Below, piece after piece: positions 10,039 through 19,678 of a stretch of 64,000 nucleotides of DNA (the stretch's first letter is position 1; every line of letters begins with the position of its first letter). Source of the stretch: Flavobacterium sp. (GTDB lineage Bacteria > Bacteroidota > Bacteroidia > Flavobacteriales > Flavobacteriaceae). The stretch spans positions 1-64,000 of the forward strand of contig VEQT01000005.1 of the NCBI GenBank assembly GCA_018883065.1. The letters are read 5' to 3'. Under the pieces are notes generated by a model, which was given only the letters and a program-made list of their open reading frames with translations, was not told the origin of the DNA and did not search any database. The position numbers and the translations under genes were made by a program.

Positions 10039-11439
10039 ATGAAACACCTAAACAAATTAGTTGTTGCGTTAGTTCTTTTCTTAGGACTTAATGCTCAAGC
10101 ACAAGACAGCAATAATCCTTGGGCCATTTCCTTTGGAACCAATGCTGTAGATACTCGCGTTAGTGCAGCATCAAAAATTCAAGATCAATTTTCTCAATAC
10201 TTCAACGTAAAAGATTACTGGAATGTATTGCCTTCAGTATCTTACGTAACAGTATCGAAAAGTGTTGGGGGTAATTTCACATTTGGAGTTACTGGATCAA
10301 TCAACAAAATCACTCGTTTTGTAGAAACGCGTGTTGTAGCTCCGGGCCCATACGAAGTAATCAACCCAGGAGATTTGAGTTACTATAGCGCAGATGGAAC
10401 CATCAAGTATAGCTTCATGGAAATGCTTGGATGGAAAGTATTAGATCCTTCTGCTCACGTTGGTGGAGGGTATACTTCATTTGGAGATGCCAGTTATGGT
10501 ACCTTTAATGGTGGTTTTGGACTAACTGTTTGGTTTACTGAAATGGTTGGTTTCTCATTGCAATCTACCTACAAAAATTCATTGGATAAAGCAGATCGCG
10601 TAATCAATGCTGACGTTCCATCACACATGCAACATTTGGTTGGTTTGACGTTTAAATTTGGCGGAAAAGACACGGATGGCGATGGAGTATATGACAAAGA
10701 TGATGCTTGTCCTGAAACAAAAGGTCTTAAACAATTTAAAGGATGTCCAGATAGCGATGCAGATGGAATTATTGATGGAAGTGATGCTTGCCCGGATGCA
10801 GCAGGTTTACCAGAATTCCAAGGTTGTCCTGACATGGATGCCGATGGCGTTGCCGATAAAGATGATGCATGTCCAGATGTAGCTGGTTTAAAAACACTTG
10901 GTGGTTGTCCAGATGCTGACGGCGACGGAGTTACTGATAAATCTGACAAATGTCCTCAGGTAAAAGGACCGAAAGACAATGCAGGTTGTCCTTGGCCAGA
11001 CACAGACGGAGATAGCATATTAGACAAAGATGATAAATGTCCAGATGTAAAAGGAACAGCAGCTAATAATGGTTGTCCAGAAGTTACAGAAGTTGCAATC
11101 AAAAAATTGAATGAGTACGCTAAAACCATTTTGTTTGAATCAGGCAAAGCGTCTTTCCAAAAACAAACGTTTGCTGTTTTGCAATCAATTACTTCAATTT
11201 TGAAAGAGTATCCAACAGCTAAATTTAGCATCGAAGGACACACGGATGATTCGGGTTCTGTAGCATTTAATCAAACATTATCTGAAAATAGAGCATCTGC
11301 CGTGAAAAACTATTTAGTAGAAAATGGAATTGACGCGAATCGTTTAACTTCTGCTGGTTATGGTAAATCAAGACCAATTGACAAAACCAAAGGTGGTAAA
11401 GCAAATAACCGTAGAGTTGAGGTGAAATTAGCCAACTAA
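10039..11439 (+). CDS. OmpA-family outer membrane protein with thrombospondin type 3 repeats
   Basis: Links the outer membrane to peptidoglycan. It has a signal peptide ([22 protein letters not shown]) and an N-terminal region of about 190 residues with beta-barrel character. Next come about five calcium-binding TSP3 repeats of the form DxDGDGxxDxxDxCP (residues about 213-350). The C-terminal OmpA domain contains [12 protein letters not shown] and [13 protein letters not shown] and ends in NNRRVEVKL. The length of 466 is typical for Flavobacteriia. It has its own promoter and terminator, so although it sits between the two Add-like genes it is probably an independent, highly expressed unit. 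Confidence 0.95.
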   Translation: MKHLNKLVVALVLFLGLNAQAQDSNNPWAISFGTNAVDTRVSAASKIQDQFSQYFNVKDYWNVLPSVSYVTVSKSVGGNFTFGVTGSINKITRFVETRVVAPGPYEVINPGDLSYYSADGTIKYSFMEMLGWKVLDPSAHVGGGYTSFGDASYGTFNGGFGLTVWFTEMVGFSLQSTYKNSLDKADRVINADVPSHMQHLVGLTFKFGGKDTDGDGVYDKDDACPETKGLKQFKGCPDSDADGIIDGSDACPDAAGLPEFQGCPDMDADGVADKDDACPDVAGLKTLGGCPDADGDGVTDKSDKCPQVKGPKDNAGCPWPDTDGDSILDKDDKCPDVKGTAANNGCPEVTEVAIKKLNEYAKTILFESGKASFQKQTFAVLQSITSILKEYPTAKFSIEGHTDDSGSVAFNQTLSENRASAVKNYLVENGIDANRLTSAGYGKSRPIDKTKGGKANNRRVEVKLAN

Positions 11440-11460
11440 TTCTTCACAAAATACCAATTG

Positions 11461-11497
11461 AAAACGCCCTGATTATCGGGGCGTTTTTTTTATTTTT
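11461..11497 (+). terminator. Strong terminator of the OmpA-family gene
   Basis: Nine-base stem AAAACGCCC / GGGCGTTTT with a long T tract. It lies 22 bases after the stop. Confidence 0.88.
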
Positions 11498-11502
11498 ATA
11501 GC

Positions 11503-14262
11503 ATGATGAACACTTCTTTCTTAGATCAATTGGCCCAGCAACTTGTTCATGACTATGCCGCTAATTTTGATCAACTTGTGGTTGTATTGCCCAACAAACG
11601 GGCTAAACTATTTTTAATTGCTGCACTCCAAAAACAGCTATCGACTGCCGTTTTTGCGCCCAAGATATCAAGTATCGAGGATTTTGTTCAAGAATTATCG
11701 GGCTTGCATCCTGCAGATTCAATTACTCAACTGTTTGAGTTTTATGACGTCTACTGCCAATTGTCACTCAAGCCCCAATCGTTTGAACTATTTGCCAATT
11801 GGGCCAAAACCTTGCTGCAAGACTTCAATGAGATTGATCGGTATTTGTTAGACCCACTGCACGTGTTAACGTACATTAAAGATATAGAAGACATCAAGCG
11901 ATGGGGCGTGGAGGTTGCCGATAAAACAAAGTTGTTGGAGAACTATGTGGATTTTTGGAAGCAATTACCCACCTATTATCAAGCCTTGAAAACGCACTTG
12001 TTGGCCAAAAAAATGGGGTATCAGGGATTAATATACAGAGAAGCCGTTCATCATTTACCCGATTTTTGTGAGGTTATTTCAGGCAAAACGTATGTTTTTG
12101 CTGGTTTTAATGCGCTTAATGCCGCCGAAGAAAAAATTATACAGACGCTACTTTTACATAATCGTGCACGGGTGTTCTGGGATGCTGATGAAACTTTTTT
12201 AAATGATCCAATGCATGATGCCGGTTTGTTTTTGCGACGATACAAAGCTACTTGGCCTTACTACAAATCACATCCCTTTGAGTGGATAACCAATGATTTT
12301 GCTCAACCCAAAACCATTCGATGCATTGGCACACCCAAAACAGTAGGTCAAACTAAAATTGCGGGTAGTATACTTGAAGACATCGTAACTACTTTTCCCG
12401 ATACACCTTTGAATTCTATTGCAGTGGTTTTGGCGGAGGAGCAGTTGTTAGTCCCCTTATTGTATGCATTACCCAACGAACTATCGGCATTGAATATCAC
12501 TATGGGTTATTCCAGTAAAAACAATCCGGCACAATTGTTGGTTGCACTACTCTTTAAAATGCATCTGCACGCACACTCCAGAGGTAGAAATACCTATGTG
12601 TATTATTACAAAGATGTATTAGCGGTTCTCACACATCCTATGATTGCACCCTATGCAGATGCCAATGAGTTGGTGCACACCATTCAACAGTATAATTATA
12701 CCTTTATTAGTCATCAAAAGTTAACCCAATTACATCCCCAACCCACAGCTCTTTTTGAGTTGTTGTTTAATCAATGGGAAGATGCGGCTATGCCGGTCTT
12801 AGAACGCCTTAGTGCCTTGTTGCTACTTTTAAAAACCAAGTTGTCTACTCAAAAAGAGGACGAGAAATTGCAGCAAACTTTTGTATATAGTTTGTACAAA
12901 ATGCTCAATAAATTATCCAATTATTTCACACAATATACAGCTGTCCATTCGCTTTCTACCTTGCATTCGGTATACAAGCAAGTAATCGATTTGGCCGAAG
13001 TTTCATTTGAAGGGGAACCACTGCAAGGACTTCAAATTATGGGTGTGTTAGAAAGCCGCGTCCTTGATTTTGAAACGGTGATTATTTTGTCGGTTAACGA
13101 AGGAAAATTCCCAGCAGGAAAATCAAACAATTCCTTTATTCCGTATGATGTAAAGCGCGAGTTGGGCTTGCCTACCTTTAAAGAAAAAGACGCCATTTAC
13201 GCCTATCATTTTTATCATATTCTTCAACGCGCCAAGCAGGTGTTTTTATTGTATAACACCGAAAGTGATGGGCTTGATGCCGGTGAGATGAGCCGTTTTA
13301 TTACACAAATGGAGGTTGAACGCCCCGATTCGCATGTTTTTACCAAAGCAATTCACAACCCAATTGTACCAAATACAGTTTCGGCATTGCAAGTGATTCC
13401 GAAGTCTGAGTCGGTAATGCAACGCATACATGAACTGGCAAATTCGGGCTTTTCGCCATCGTCGCTTAGCAGCTATATTCGTAACCCTTTACTTTTTTAT
13501 TTTCAACGGATTCTTCGTATTCGCGAAACGGATGAGGTAGAAGAAACAATTGCGCTAAATACATTAGGCACAATCATACACGAAAGCTTGTTCGAGCTTT
13601 ACACTCCATTTGTAGGAAAGGTATTAACAGAACAGCAACTCACGAGTTGCTTTACACAAATTGAGTTTGTGGTAACCAAACATTTTAAAGCCGTTTACAA
13701 AGAGGGTGAGATTAAAAAAGGCAGAAATCTTTTAGCATTTGAAGTAGCCAAACGCAACGTACATAATTTTTTAACCTACGAGTTAGCCCAACTAAAAAAA
13801 GGAGATGTAGTTCAGATTTTGGCTTTAGAAACCAAATTATCCCGCACGCTTTCCCATCCCGCTTTGCCGGTTGATGTTATAATAAGCGGAAATGTAGATC
13901 GCATAGAACAACGCAATGGCGTGGTACGAATTATAGACTACAAAACCGGAAAAGTTGAAAAGAGCAGTTTAGTACTCAAAACCTGGCAAGGTCTTACCGA
14001 AGATATCGCCAACGACAAAATTATTCAAGTGTTAGCCTATGCATTTATGTATGCCGCTAATTTTAACGAGCCACGTATGGAAGCTGGAATTATCTCTTTC
14101 AAAAACCTGAAAGAAGGGTTTATGCCATTTACAATTAAAGCCGACAAAGTTTCAACATGTTTCATCCATCAAGAACAACTAGATGAATATAAAGAGCAAT
14201 TGGTCTTACTGTTGGTAGAATTGTTTGACGCAACTATTCCATTTACAGAAAAACAGCCCTAA
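11503..14262 (+). CDS. AddB-like protein with PD-(D/E)XK nuclease domain
   Basis: Probable second subunit of the AddAB-type nuclease. The N-terminal half is a degenerate helicase fold (VVVLPNKRAKLFLIAAL) with no Walker A GKT, so it should not hydrolyse ATP. The C-terminal nuclease is intact: LGTIIHESLFELY, then GNVDRIEQ and RIIDYKTGKVEKSS with the Asp and Lys of D-x-K. No cysteine cluster like the Fe-S staple of Bacillus AddB is visible near the C-terminus. The length is 919. The start could be the second of two adjacent ATGs. The gene ends in a four-base overlap with the convergent hydrolase gene. Confidence 0.82.
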   Translation: MMNTSFLDQLAQQLVHDYAANFDQLVVVLPNKRAKLFLIAALQKQLSTAVFAPKISSIEDFVQELSGLHPADSITQLFEFYDVYCQLSLKPQSFELFANWAKTLLQDFNEIDRYLLDPLHVLTYIKDIEDIKRWGVEVADKTKLLENYVDFWKQLPTYYQALKTHLLAKKMGYQGLIYREAVHHLPDFCEVISGKTYVFAGFNALNAAEEKIIQTLLLHNRARVFWDADETFLNDPMHDAGLFLRRYKATWPYYKSHPFEWITNDFAQPKTIRCIGTPKTVGQTKIAGSILEDIVTTFPDTPLNSIAVVLAEEQLLVPLLYALPNELSALNITMGYSSKNNPAQLLVALLFKMHLHAHSRGRNTYVYYYKDVLAVLTHPMIAPYADANELVHTIQQYNYTFISHQKLTQLHPQPTALFELLFNQWEDAAMPVLERLSALLLLLKTKLSTQKEDEKLQQTFVYSLYKMLNKLSNYFTQYTAVHSLSTLHSVYKQVIDLAEVSFEGEPLQGLQIMGVLESRVLDFETVIILSVNEGKFPAGKSNNSFIPYDVKRELGLPTFKEKDAIYAYHFYHILQRAKQVFLLYNTESDGLDAGEMSRFITQMEVERPDSHVFTKAIHNPIVPNTVSALQVIPKSESVMQRIHELANSGFSPSSLSSYIRNPLLFYFQRILRIRETDEVEETIALNTLGTIIHESLFELYTPFVGKVLTEQQLTSCFTQIEFVVTKHFKAVYKEGEIKKGRNLLAFEVAKRNVHNFLTYELAQLKKGDVVQILALETKLSRTLSHPALPVDVIISGNVDRIEQRNGVVRIIDYKTGKVEKSSLVLKTWQGLTEDIANDKIIQVLAYAFMYAANFNEPRMEAGIISFKNLKEGFMPFTIKADKVSTCFIHQEQLDEYKEQLVLLLVELFDATIPFTEKQP

Positions 14263-15053
14263 ACTGATTTGAAAAATGCAGTTAAGGCGGCGCAAAGTTC
14301 ATCTGGGTTTTCTAGTTGAGTCATGTGCCCACCTTCAAAACACACCAACTTTGTATGTGTTTGCTCCACTTGGTCCTTGGTTGATTCAAAAGGCAATACC
14401 GGATCTTGTGTGCCCAATATGAGTAGCATTGGAAACGGTGCAAAATGCAACAAGACTTCTCGATCTTTCCTGATTTTCATGCCTTCAAGTGCAGCTATAA
14501 TACCCTGAAGAGGGGTTTCCAGCGCAGCTTTTTTTACGAGTTCGATGGTTGGGGCCAATCGTTCTCTATTGGTTTCACTAAATAAATTGGCAATGGATAG
14601 ATTTATAAATAACTGATGGTCTTTTTTGACCGCCTTCACCGCCCGATCGCGATTGAGTTTGCGTTCCGCCGAATCAGCCCGTGCAGTTGAATTGAGCAAG
14701 ACAAGTCCTTTGAATATTTCGGGATAGGCTTCGGCCAGTGCCAAGGCCACATATCCGCCCATGGAATGACCCACTACAATTGCTTTTCGGATGCGCAATT
14801 GCGAAAGTAATTCGTGCACCACATCGGCTTGGTCTTCCATGCTGTGCACATACCCCAAACAGCCGCTGTTTCCGTGACCCAATAAATCGAGTGTAATTAC
14901 CCGGTACTTTTGCTTATAAACAGCAACGAGTTCATTCCACATGCCTTGATTTTCTAAAAAACCATGCAACAATACAAGCGCACTCCCTTTGCCCGAATCG
15001 GTATAGGAGATGGGAGTATTTTTATAGTAAAAAGAGACTGGAGTTGGCGTCAT
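14259..15053 (-). CDS. Alpha/beta hydrolase
   Basis: Hydrolase of the alpha/beta fold, substrate unknown. VVLLHGFLENQGMW-type text (here LVLLHGFLENQGMW) gives the oxyanion strand, and VVGHSMGGY gives the nucleophile elbow with S97. LGTQDPVLPF carries the likely acid and GGHMTQLENP the catalytic His near the C-terminus. The 264-residue length fits small esterases and MenH/BioH-like enzymes, but nothing here assigns one of those. There is no signal peptide. It lies downstream of the aminopeptidase P gene on the same strand, with a terminator between them. Confidence 0.88.
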   Translation of the reverse strand: MTPTPVSFYYKNTPISYTDSGKGSALVLLHGFLENQGMWNELVAVYKQKYRVITLDLLGHGNSGCLGYVHSMEDQADVVHELLSQLRIRKAIVVGHSMGGYVALALAEAYPEIFKGLVLLNSTARADSAERKLNRDRAVKAVKKDHQLFINLSIANLFSETNRERLAPTIELVKKAALETPLQGIIAALEGMKIRKDREVLLHFAPFPMLLILGTQDPVLPFESTKDQVEQTHTKLVCFEGGHMTQLENPDELCAALTAFFKSV

Positions 15054-15054
15054 A

Positions 15055-15087
15055 AAACTAAAAAACGACTCACCGTAGCAAGTCGTT
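15055..15087 (-). terminator. Terminator after the aminopeptidase P gene
   Basis: Read on the minus strand: stem AAACGACT / AGTCGTTT with a ten-base loop, followed by a T-rich stretch. It lies between the peptidase stop and the hydrolase start. Confidence 0.7.
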
Positions 15088-15109
15088 TAGGTTGTCAAGT
15101 TTAATTAGA

Positions 15110-16402
15110 TTAGGCGTTCATTAGGCTTTCAATTTCGTCAATTTCAATAGGAATATCGCGCATCAAATTGAAAGGATCGCCTTGTGCTTGCACCACCACA
15201 TTGTCTTCCAATCGAATACCAAAACCTTCGGCTGGAATATAAATTCCCGGCTCCACGGTAAACACCATATTGGCTTCAATCGGCTTGTGCAACAATCCAT
15301 AATCGTGGGTGTCTAATCCCATATGGTGTGAGGTGCCGTGCATAAAATATTTTTTGTAGGCTGGCCATTCTGGGTTTTCATTTTGCACATCGGCTTTGTC
15401 AATTAGGCCTAAACCGAGTAATTCGGCGGTCATGATTTTACCCACTTCTTGGTGGTAATTTTTCCAAAACTCACCAGGCACCAACAGTTTAGTGGCTTCA
15501 TTTTTTACGCGTAATACGGCATTGTACACCGCCTTTTGACGGGGCGTAAATGTACCCGAAACGGGAATGGTACGCGTCATATCACTCGAATAATTGGCGT
15601 ATTCGGCGGCTACATCAAGCAACAACAAATCACCCGCTTTACACGGTTGGTTGTTCTCTATATAATGCAGCACATTGGCGTTATTTCCCGAGGCGATAAT
15701 GGGGGTATAGGCAAATCCTTTGGAGCGGTTGCGCACAAATTCGTGAATCAATTCAGCTTCAATTTCATACTCCATTACGCCAGGTTTTACAAACGGCAAC
15801 AAACGACGAAATCCTTTGTTGGTAATGTTACAGGCCTGTTGAATCAAGGCTATTTCTTCGCTCTCTTTAATCGAACGAATGTGTTGCAATATCGGATTAC
15901 TTTTGGCTACTTGATGTGCCGGATATTGGGCTTTCCACCATTTTACAAAACGGGCTTCTCGGGTTTCGGTGGTCACCGATTGGCGGTAGTGCTCATTGGT
16001 ATTAACATACATCGTGTCGCAATAGGTCATCAACTCAAACAAGATTTTCTTGAAATCCTGCAACCAATACACCGTTTTTACTCCCGATACCTCAAAAGCC
16101 TTTTCTTTGGTTAATTTTTCGCCTTCCCAAATGGCAATGTGTTCGCTGGTTTCTTTCAAAAACAGAATTTCTTTCTGGTGCGCATAGGGTGCGTCGGGAA
16201 ATAACAACAGGATGCTTTCTTCTTGGTCAACGCCCGATAAGTAAAAGATATCACGGTGTTGAGCAAAGGGCAACGTACTGTCGGCCGAAACCGGATAAAT
16301 GTCGTTTGAATTGAAAACCGCCACGCTGTTGGGCTTCATATGGGCCGTAAATTTGGCGCGGTTTTTTATAAATAACTGACGGTCGAGTTGGTGGTATTTC
16401 AT
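15110..16402 (-). CDS. Xaa-Pro aminopeptidase (M24B family)
   Basis: Removes N-terminal residues that precede proline, using two metal ions. The 430-residue protein has the creatinase-like N-terminal domain (DIFYLSGVDQEESILLLFPD) and the M24 catalytic domain. Metal ligands are visible: two Asp in LLLDVAAEYANYSSDMTRT, His in MHGTSHHMGLDTHD, Glu in VFTVEPGIYI and Glu in GIRLEDNVVV. No signal peptide is evident. The gene lies 25 bases downstream of the HMG-CoA synthase gene on the same strand, and a TAGATTTG element sits in that junction. Confidence 0.93.
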   Translation of the reverse strand: MKYHQLDRQLFIKNRAKFTAHMKPNSVAVFNSNDIYPVSADSTLPFAQHRDIFYLSGVDQEESILLLFPDAPYAHQKEILFLKETSEHIAIWEGEKLTKEKAFEVSGVKTVYWLQDFKKILFELMTYCDTMYVNTNEHYRQSVTTETREARFVKWWKAQYPAHQVAKSNPILQHIRSIKESEEIALIQQACNITNKGFRRLLPFVKPGVMEYEIEAELIHEFVRNRSKGFAYTPIIASGNNANVLHYIENNQPCKAGDLLLLDVAAEYANYSSDMTRTIPVSGTFTPRQKAVYNAVLRVKNEATKLLVPGEFWKNYHQEVGKIMTAELLGLGLIDKADVQNENPEWPAYKKYFMHGTSHHMGLDTHDYGLLHKPIEANMVFTVEPGIYIPAEGFGIRLEDNVVVQAQGDPFNLMRDIPIEIDEIESLMNA

Positions 16403-16422
16403 GTGAACTGCAATTTAGTCCA

Positions 16423-16430
16423 CAAATCTA
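16423..16430 (-). promoter_or_regulatory. Possible -7 element of the aminopeptidase P gene
   Basis: Minus-strand TAGATTTG matches TAnnTTTG about 20 bases before the start. It overlaps the end of the HMG-CoA synthase gene. No -33 box was found. Confidence 0.3.
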
Positions 16431-17789
16431 ATCAATCCATTTGTAATATCGCGCACCGATGAGGTGGGGAATTTCGGCTTCTATGCGGTCCAATACCCAT
16501 TCGTGTTTTGGCTCGCGAACGGCAATTTTTTGTTCTTTTTTGTGTAATTTTTCGTAGGTGTCAAAATCAATTTCTTGGCTTTGGGCTAATACTTCAAATA
16601 ACTTCACCTTTTTAATTTGTGACTGCCAGCCGTCTTGAATAATCCCCTCAAAGACTTTTGATTTGGAGCCACTGCCATAGGCCATAAACCCAAATTTTTT
16701 AGTATTGATTTTTTCGTCACGCATTTGCGCTTGGGAGAGTGCCGAAAGCAAGCCCATAAAAATAGAGCCCGTATACAAATTTCCAATAAGCGAAGAAGCT
16801 TGTTCGGCGTCTTGCAATTTTTCAGTTACAAATTGTTTGTAGGCTTCTGACTTACTCACTTCTTTGAGTTTATTTTGATAATCGGCTCCCGATACTGTCT
16901 CGTTTAAAAGCGGCTCGGTTGCATCCAAAGCATAAATCTCACTCAACATGCGTCGCCCTTGAAAGGCATAAGGCAAATGCATGATAATTTGCGACCAACG
17001 GTTGTATGCCGAATCCGAAATTCCTGCTTTGGTTTTAAAGGAAAAATAGGCCGCTTTGGTTCTATCCATGTAACATTGGTTAGAGTATTGGCCATCAAAA
17101 ACCGGTTGGTCTTTGTGTATTTCGATTTCGGCCTCGAGTTGACCCAACCATGGTTTGTTTTGCTCGTTGCCGGTGATTTCATTTTTGCTTAGGCTGCGGT
17201 AGGGTTTAAAAAAATCAAACACGCCTTTGCTGCTGGTGGCCCAATTGGCGTCAAAGGCAATGATGCGCGGATGAGCCGAAATTAGTAAGGCGGTGGCTCC
17301 GGCTCCTTGGGTATATTCGCCCGTAGATTCTAAATCGTATTTGGCCAAATCGGTGGTAACTACAATCGCTTTTTGGGTTGGATTTAATCGTACAAAATCC
17401 AAGCAGTTTTGCAGGGCATCCACACCACCGATGCAGGCAAAAGTAAAATCAACGACATCGCAATGGGAAAGGCAATCGGCGCCAAATTTTTGCTCCATTA
17501 ATTGAATCAAAAAAGAGGCAATCGGTTTAGAGTTGTCGATGCTGCTTTCGGTGCCCACATAAATGCGCGCCACTTGAGCTAAATCAACCTGGTTTTGCTC
17601 GATGAGTTTGGTCAAGGCATTAGCGCCAAAAACAACCGGATCCTGATAGACATCGGGTAGGGTCATTTTGAGCAATCCCAAGCCTTTTTCTAGTTTTTCG
17701 GCTTCTATATTTCGTTGAGCTGCCAAGCTCGCAATGGGCAAATGCAGTGGAGCTACGTCAAAGGCAAGGGCATCAATTCCTGGATTCAT
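16428..17789 (-). CDS. Hydroxymethylglutaryl-CoA synthase family protein
   Basis: Condenses acetyl-CoA with acetoacetyl-CoA in the mevalonate route to isoprenoids, which Flavobacteriia use. At 453 residues, the catalytic residues of the family are visible: E81 in YVGTESSIDNS, C119 in DFTFACIGGVDALQ, and a His in IIMHLPYAFQGRRML. The thiolase-like fold is supported by GAGATALLIS. PksG-type HMG-CoA synthases of polyketide pathways look similar, but there is no polyketide context here. The start codon is followed by a normal N-terminus. Confidence 0.88.
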   Translation of the reverse strand: MNPGIDALAFDVAPLHLPIASLAAQRNIEAEKLEKGLGLLKMTLPDVYQDPVVFGANALTKLIEQNQVDLAQVARIYVGTESSIDNSKPIASFLIQLMEQKFGADCLSHCDVVDFTFACIGGVDALQNCLDFVRLNPTQKAIVVTTDLAKYDLESTGEYTQGAGATALLISAHPRIIAFDANWATSSKGVFDFFKPYRSLSKNEITGNEQNKPWLGQLEAEIEIHKDQPVFDGQYSNQCYMDRTKAAYFSFKTKAGISDSAYNRWSQIIMHLPYAFQGRRMLSEIYALDATEPLLNETVSGADYQNKLKEVSKSEAYKQFVTEKLQDAEQASSLIGNLYTGSIFMGLLSALSQAQMRDEKINTKKFGFMAYGSGSKSKVFEGIIQDGWQSQIKKVKLFEVLAQSQEIDFDTYEKLHKKEQKIAVREPKHEWVLDRIEAEIPHLIGARYYKWID

Positions 17790-17902
17790 AGGTGAAATTA
17801 TTAAGCAGGTAAAATTATAATTAACTACATCTAGTAATGCACCATTTGCAGTTGAAATTGTACTACGCAGTGATTTTTATGAAATTCAAACTTTATGGGC
17901 CG

Positions 17903-17910
17903 TAATTTTG
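17903..17910 (+). promoter_or_regulatory. Possible -7 element of the ChaN-like gene
   Basis: TAATTTTG matches TAnnTTTG, 68 bases before the chosen ATG. No -33 box is clear. Confidence 0.35.
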
Positions 17911-17978
17911 TTTATTTCAATTTTTATCCTCGGTTATCCCTCTAAATTTTGGTAAATTCGCGGTATAAATTTGTATCC

Positions 17979-18824
17979 ATGCGTATCTTATTCTTCGTTT
18001 TGCTTGTTCCAATTTTGTTTTTTGCTCAAGAAAAATCTCCCTATGCACTATTTACCTTATCGGGAAAGCAAACTAGCTACGCCAATCTTTTGGATGCAGC
18101 GGCTAAATGTGATGTTGTCTTGTTTGGCGAATACCACGACAATTCGATAGTGCATTGGCTCGAGTTGGAATTGGCCAAAGATCTTGCTGCAAAAACCACA
18201 CTCACCCTAGGTGCCGAAATGCTTGAAGCGGATAATCAATCTCAGCTTAATGCCTATTTGGCTGGAACCATCAACCAAAAACAACTGGATAGTACCGCTC
18301 GCTTGTGGCCCAATTACAAAACCGATTATAAGCCATTGGTCGATTGCGCCAAGGAAAAATCGTTGTCATTTATTGCAACCAATATACCCAGAAAATACGC
18401 CAGTTTGGTCTATAAAAAAGGATATGACGCTTTATTGGATTTGCCCGAACAAGAAAAAGCTTGGATGGCGCCTTTGCCCATTTTTTATGACGCAAGTTTG
18501 CCTGGATATGCCAAAATGCTTGCTGAAATGGGCGGACATGGCGGTGAAAATTTACCCAAAGCACAAGCCATTAAAGATGCAACGATGGCCTATTTTATAA
18601 GTAGAAACCTGCCTGAAAAGGGTGTGTTTCTGCATTATAACGGAACCTACCACAGCGATAATTTTGAAGGCATTGGGTATTATTTGAAACGCGCAAGGCC
18701 TGCAATAAAAATGCTCACCATTTCTACAGTTACCCAAGCTGATGTAAACGCATTGGCTCCAGAACATCTTTCAAAAGCTGATTTTATTTTGGTCGTTGAC
18801 GAGGATGCAACCAAAACCTATTAA
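17979..18824 (+). CDS. ChaN-family (haem-binding uptake, Tiki superfamily) exported protein
   Basis: Predicted to be exported. I start at ATG 17979 because it gives a compact signal peptide (MRILFFVLLVPILFFAQ); the upstream in-frame TTG adds only ten polar residues. The mature part shows the family's opening VVLFGEYHDNSIVHWLELEL, then TLGAEMLEADNQ and a Gly/His segment GGHGG. It also has FLHYNGTYHSDNFEGIGYYL near the C-terminus. ChaN binds haem in Campylobacter, while Tiki relatives are metal-dependent proteases, so the precise role is open. It may fit the haem theme of this chromosome region. Confidence 0.82.
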   Translation: MRILFFVLLVPILFFAQEKSPYALFTLSGKQTSYANLLDAAAKCDVVLFGEYHDNSIVHWLELELAKDLAAKTTLTLGAEMLEADNQSQLNAYLAGTINQKQLDSTARLWPNYKTDYKPLVDCAKEKSLSFIATNIPRKYASLVYKKGYDALLDLPEQEKAWMAPLPIFYDASLPGYAKMLAEMGGHGGENLPKAQAIKDATMAYFISRNLPEKGVFLHYNGTYHSDNFEGIGYYLKRARPAIKMLTISTVTQADVNALAPEHLSKADFILVVDEDATKTY

Positions 18825-18943
18825 TTTATTGGCGGTTGTTTAAGTAGACTACGGCTGTAAAAAGCTGTTTTTCAACACGTATTACTTGCGAGCAACCAAA
18901 ATTAATAAACATTTTATAATCATTATAAATTAGAATAAAAGGG

Positions 18944-18974
18944 TTGTGGAACAAGCTAAGAAGACTTATTTTTG
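18944..18974 (+). promoter_or_regulatory. Promoter of the sdhCAB operon
   Basis: TTG at 18944-18946 and TATTTTTG at 18967-18974 are separated by 20 bases, as in the Bacteroidota consensus. The sdhC start is 30 bases downstream. Confidence 0.65.
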
Positions 18975-19004
18975 TTTGATTTTTAAAACAATACACACAA
19001 TCTT

Positions 19005-19667
19005 ATGGCAAATACGATAGTACAGTCATCCATCGGAAAAAAAGTCGCTATGGCGCTTTCGGGACTTTTTTTAGTTTCATTTTTATCTCTTCATTTCTTC
19101 ATCAATTTGATGTCCGTTATTAGCGCTGAAACCTTCAATGAAATGTCTCATTTCATGGGGTATAATCCCGTTATTCAATTTGTAATGCAGCCCATTTTAG
19201 TGGCTGGCGTTATTTTTCACTTTGTAATGGGGTTTGTTTTGGAAATAAAAAACCGCAATGCACGTCCACAAGGCTATGCCAAATACAATGGTGCAGCCAA
19301 TGCGTCTTGGGCCTCGCGAAACATGATTATTTCTGGAATTGTAGTATTGGCTTTCTTGGGCTTACATTTTTATGATTTCTGGGTACACGAAATGACGTAT
19401 AAATACATCCAACAAGCTCCAATTGACGCCGAACGTTATTTTCCAGAATTGGTGGCTAAGTTTCAAAACCCAGTCCGAGTAGGAATTTACAGCCTTTGCT
19501 TTGTGTTGCTCTCTTTGCATTTATGGCATGGCTTTTCCTCTTCGTTTCAATCGGTAGGATTCAACAACAGATATTCTTCCTCCATTCAAAAATTGGGTTA
19601 CGCATTTGCGGTAGTTGTGCCATTTGGTTTTGTGTTTATCGCGTTGTTTCATTTTTTTAATCAGTAA
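19005..19667 (+). CDS. sdhC: Succinate dehydrogenase/fumarate reductase cytochrome b subunit
   Basis: Membrane anchor and haem b/quinone subunit of complex II. The 220 residues form about five hydrophobic segments, as in the single-subunit b558 type of Bacteroidota. Candidate haem ligands are His in [26 protein letters not shown] and LHLWHGFSS. It is the first gene of sdhCAB, and sdhA follows after 11 bases. It lacks similarity to the split SdhC/SdhD of proteobacteria, and no sdhD is present. Confidence 0.93.
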   Translation: MANTIVQSSIGKKVAMALSGLFLVSFLSLHFFINLMSVISAETFNEMSHFMGYNPVIQFVMQPILVAGVIFHFVMGFVLEIKNRNARPQGYAKYNGAANASWASRNMIISGIVVLAFLGLHFYDFWVHEMTYKYIQQAPIDAERYFPELVAKFQNPVRVGIYSLCFVLLSLHLWHGFSSSFQSVGFNNRYSSSIQKLGYAFAVVVPFGFVFIALFHFFNQ

Positions 19668-19678
19668 TTGCTCCGAGT

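Noticed and set aside
10569-10949. Minus-strand ORF rich in Ser/Pro opposite the OmpA TSP3 repeats
   Set aside because: Its repetitive content merely mirrors the Asp/Gly repeat codons of the real gene.
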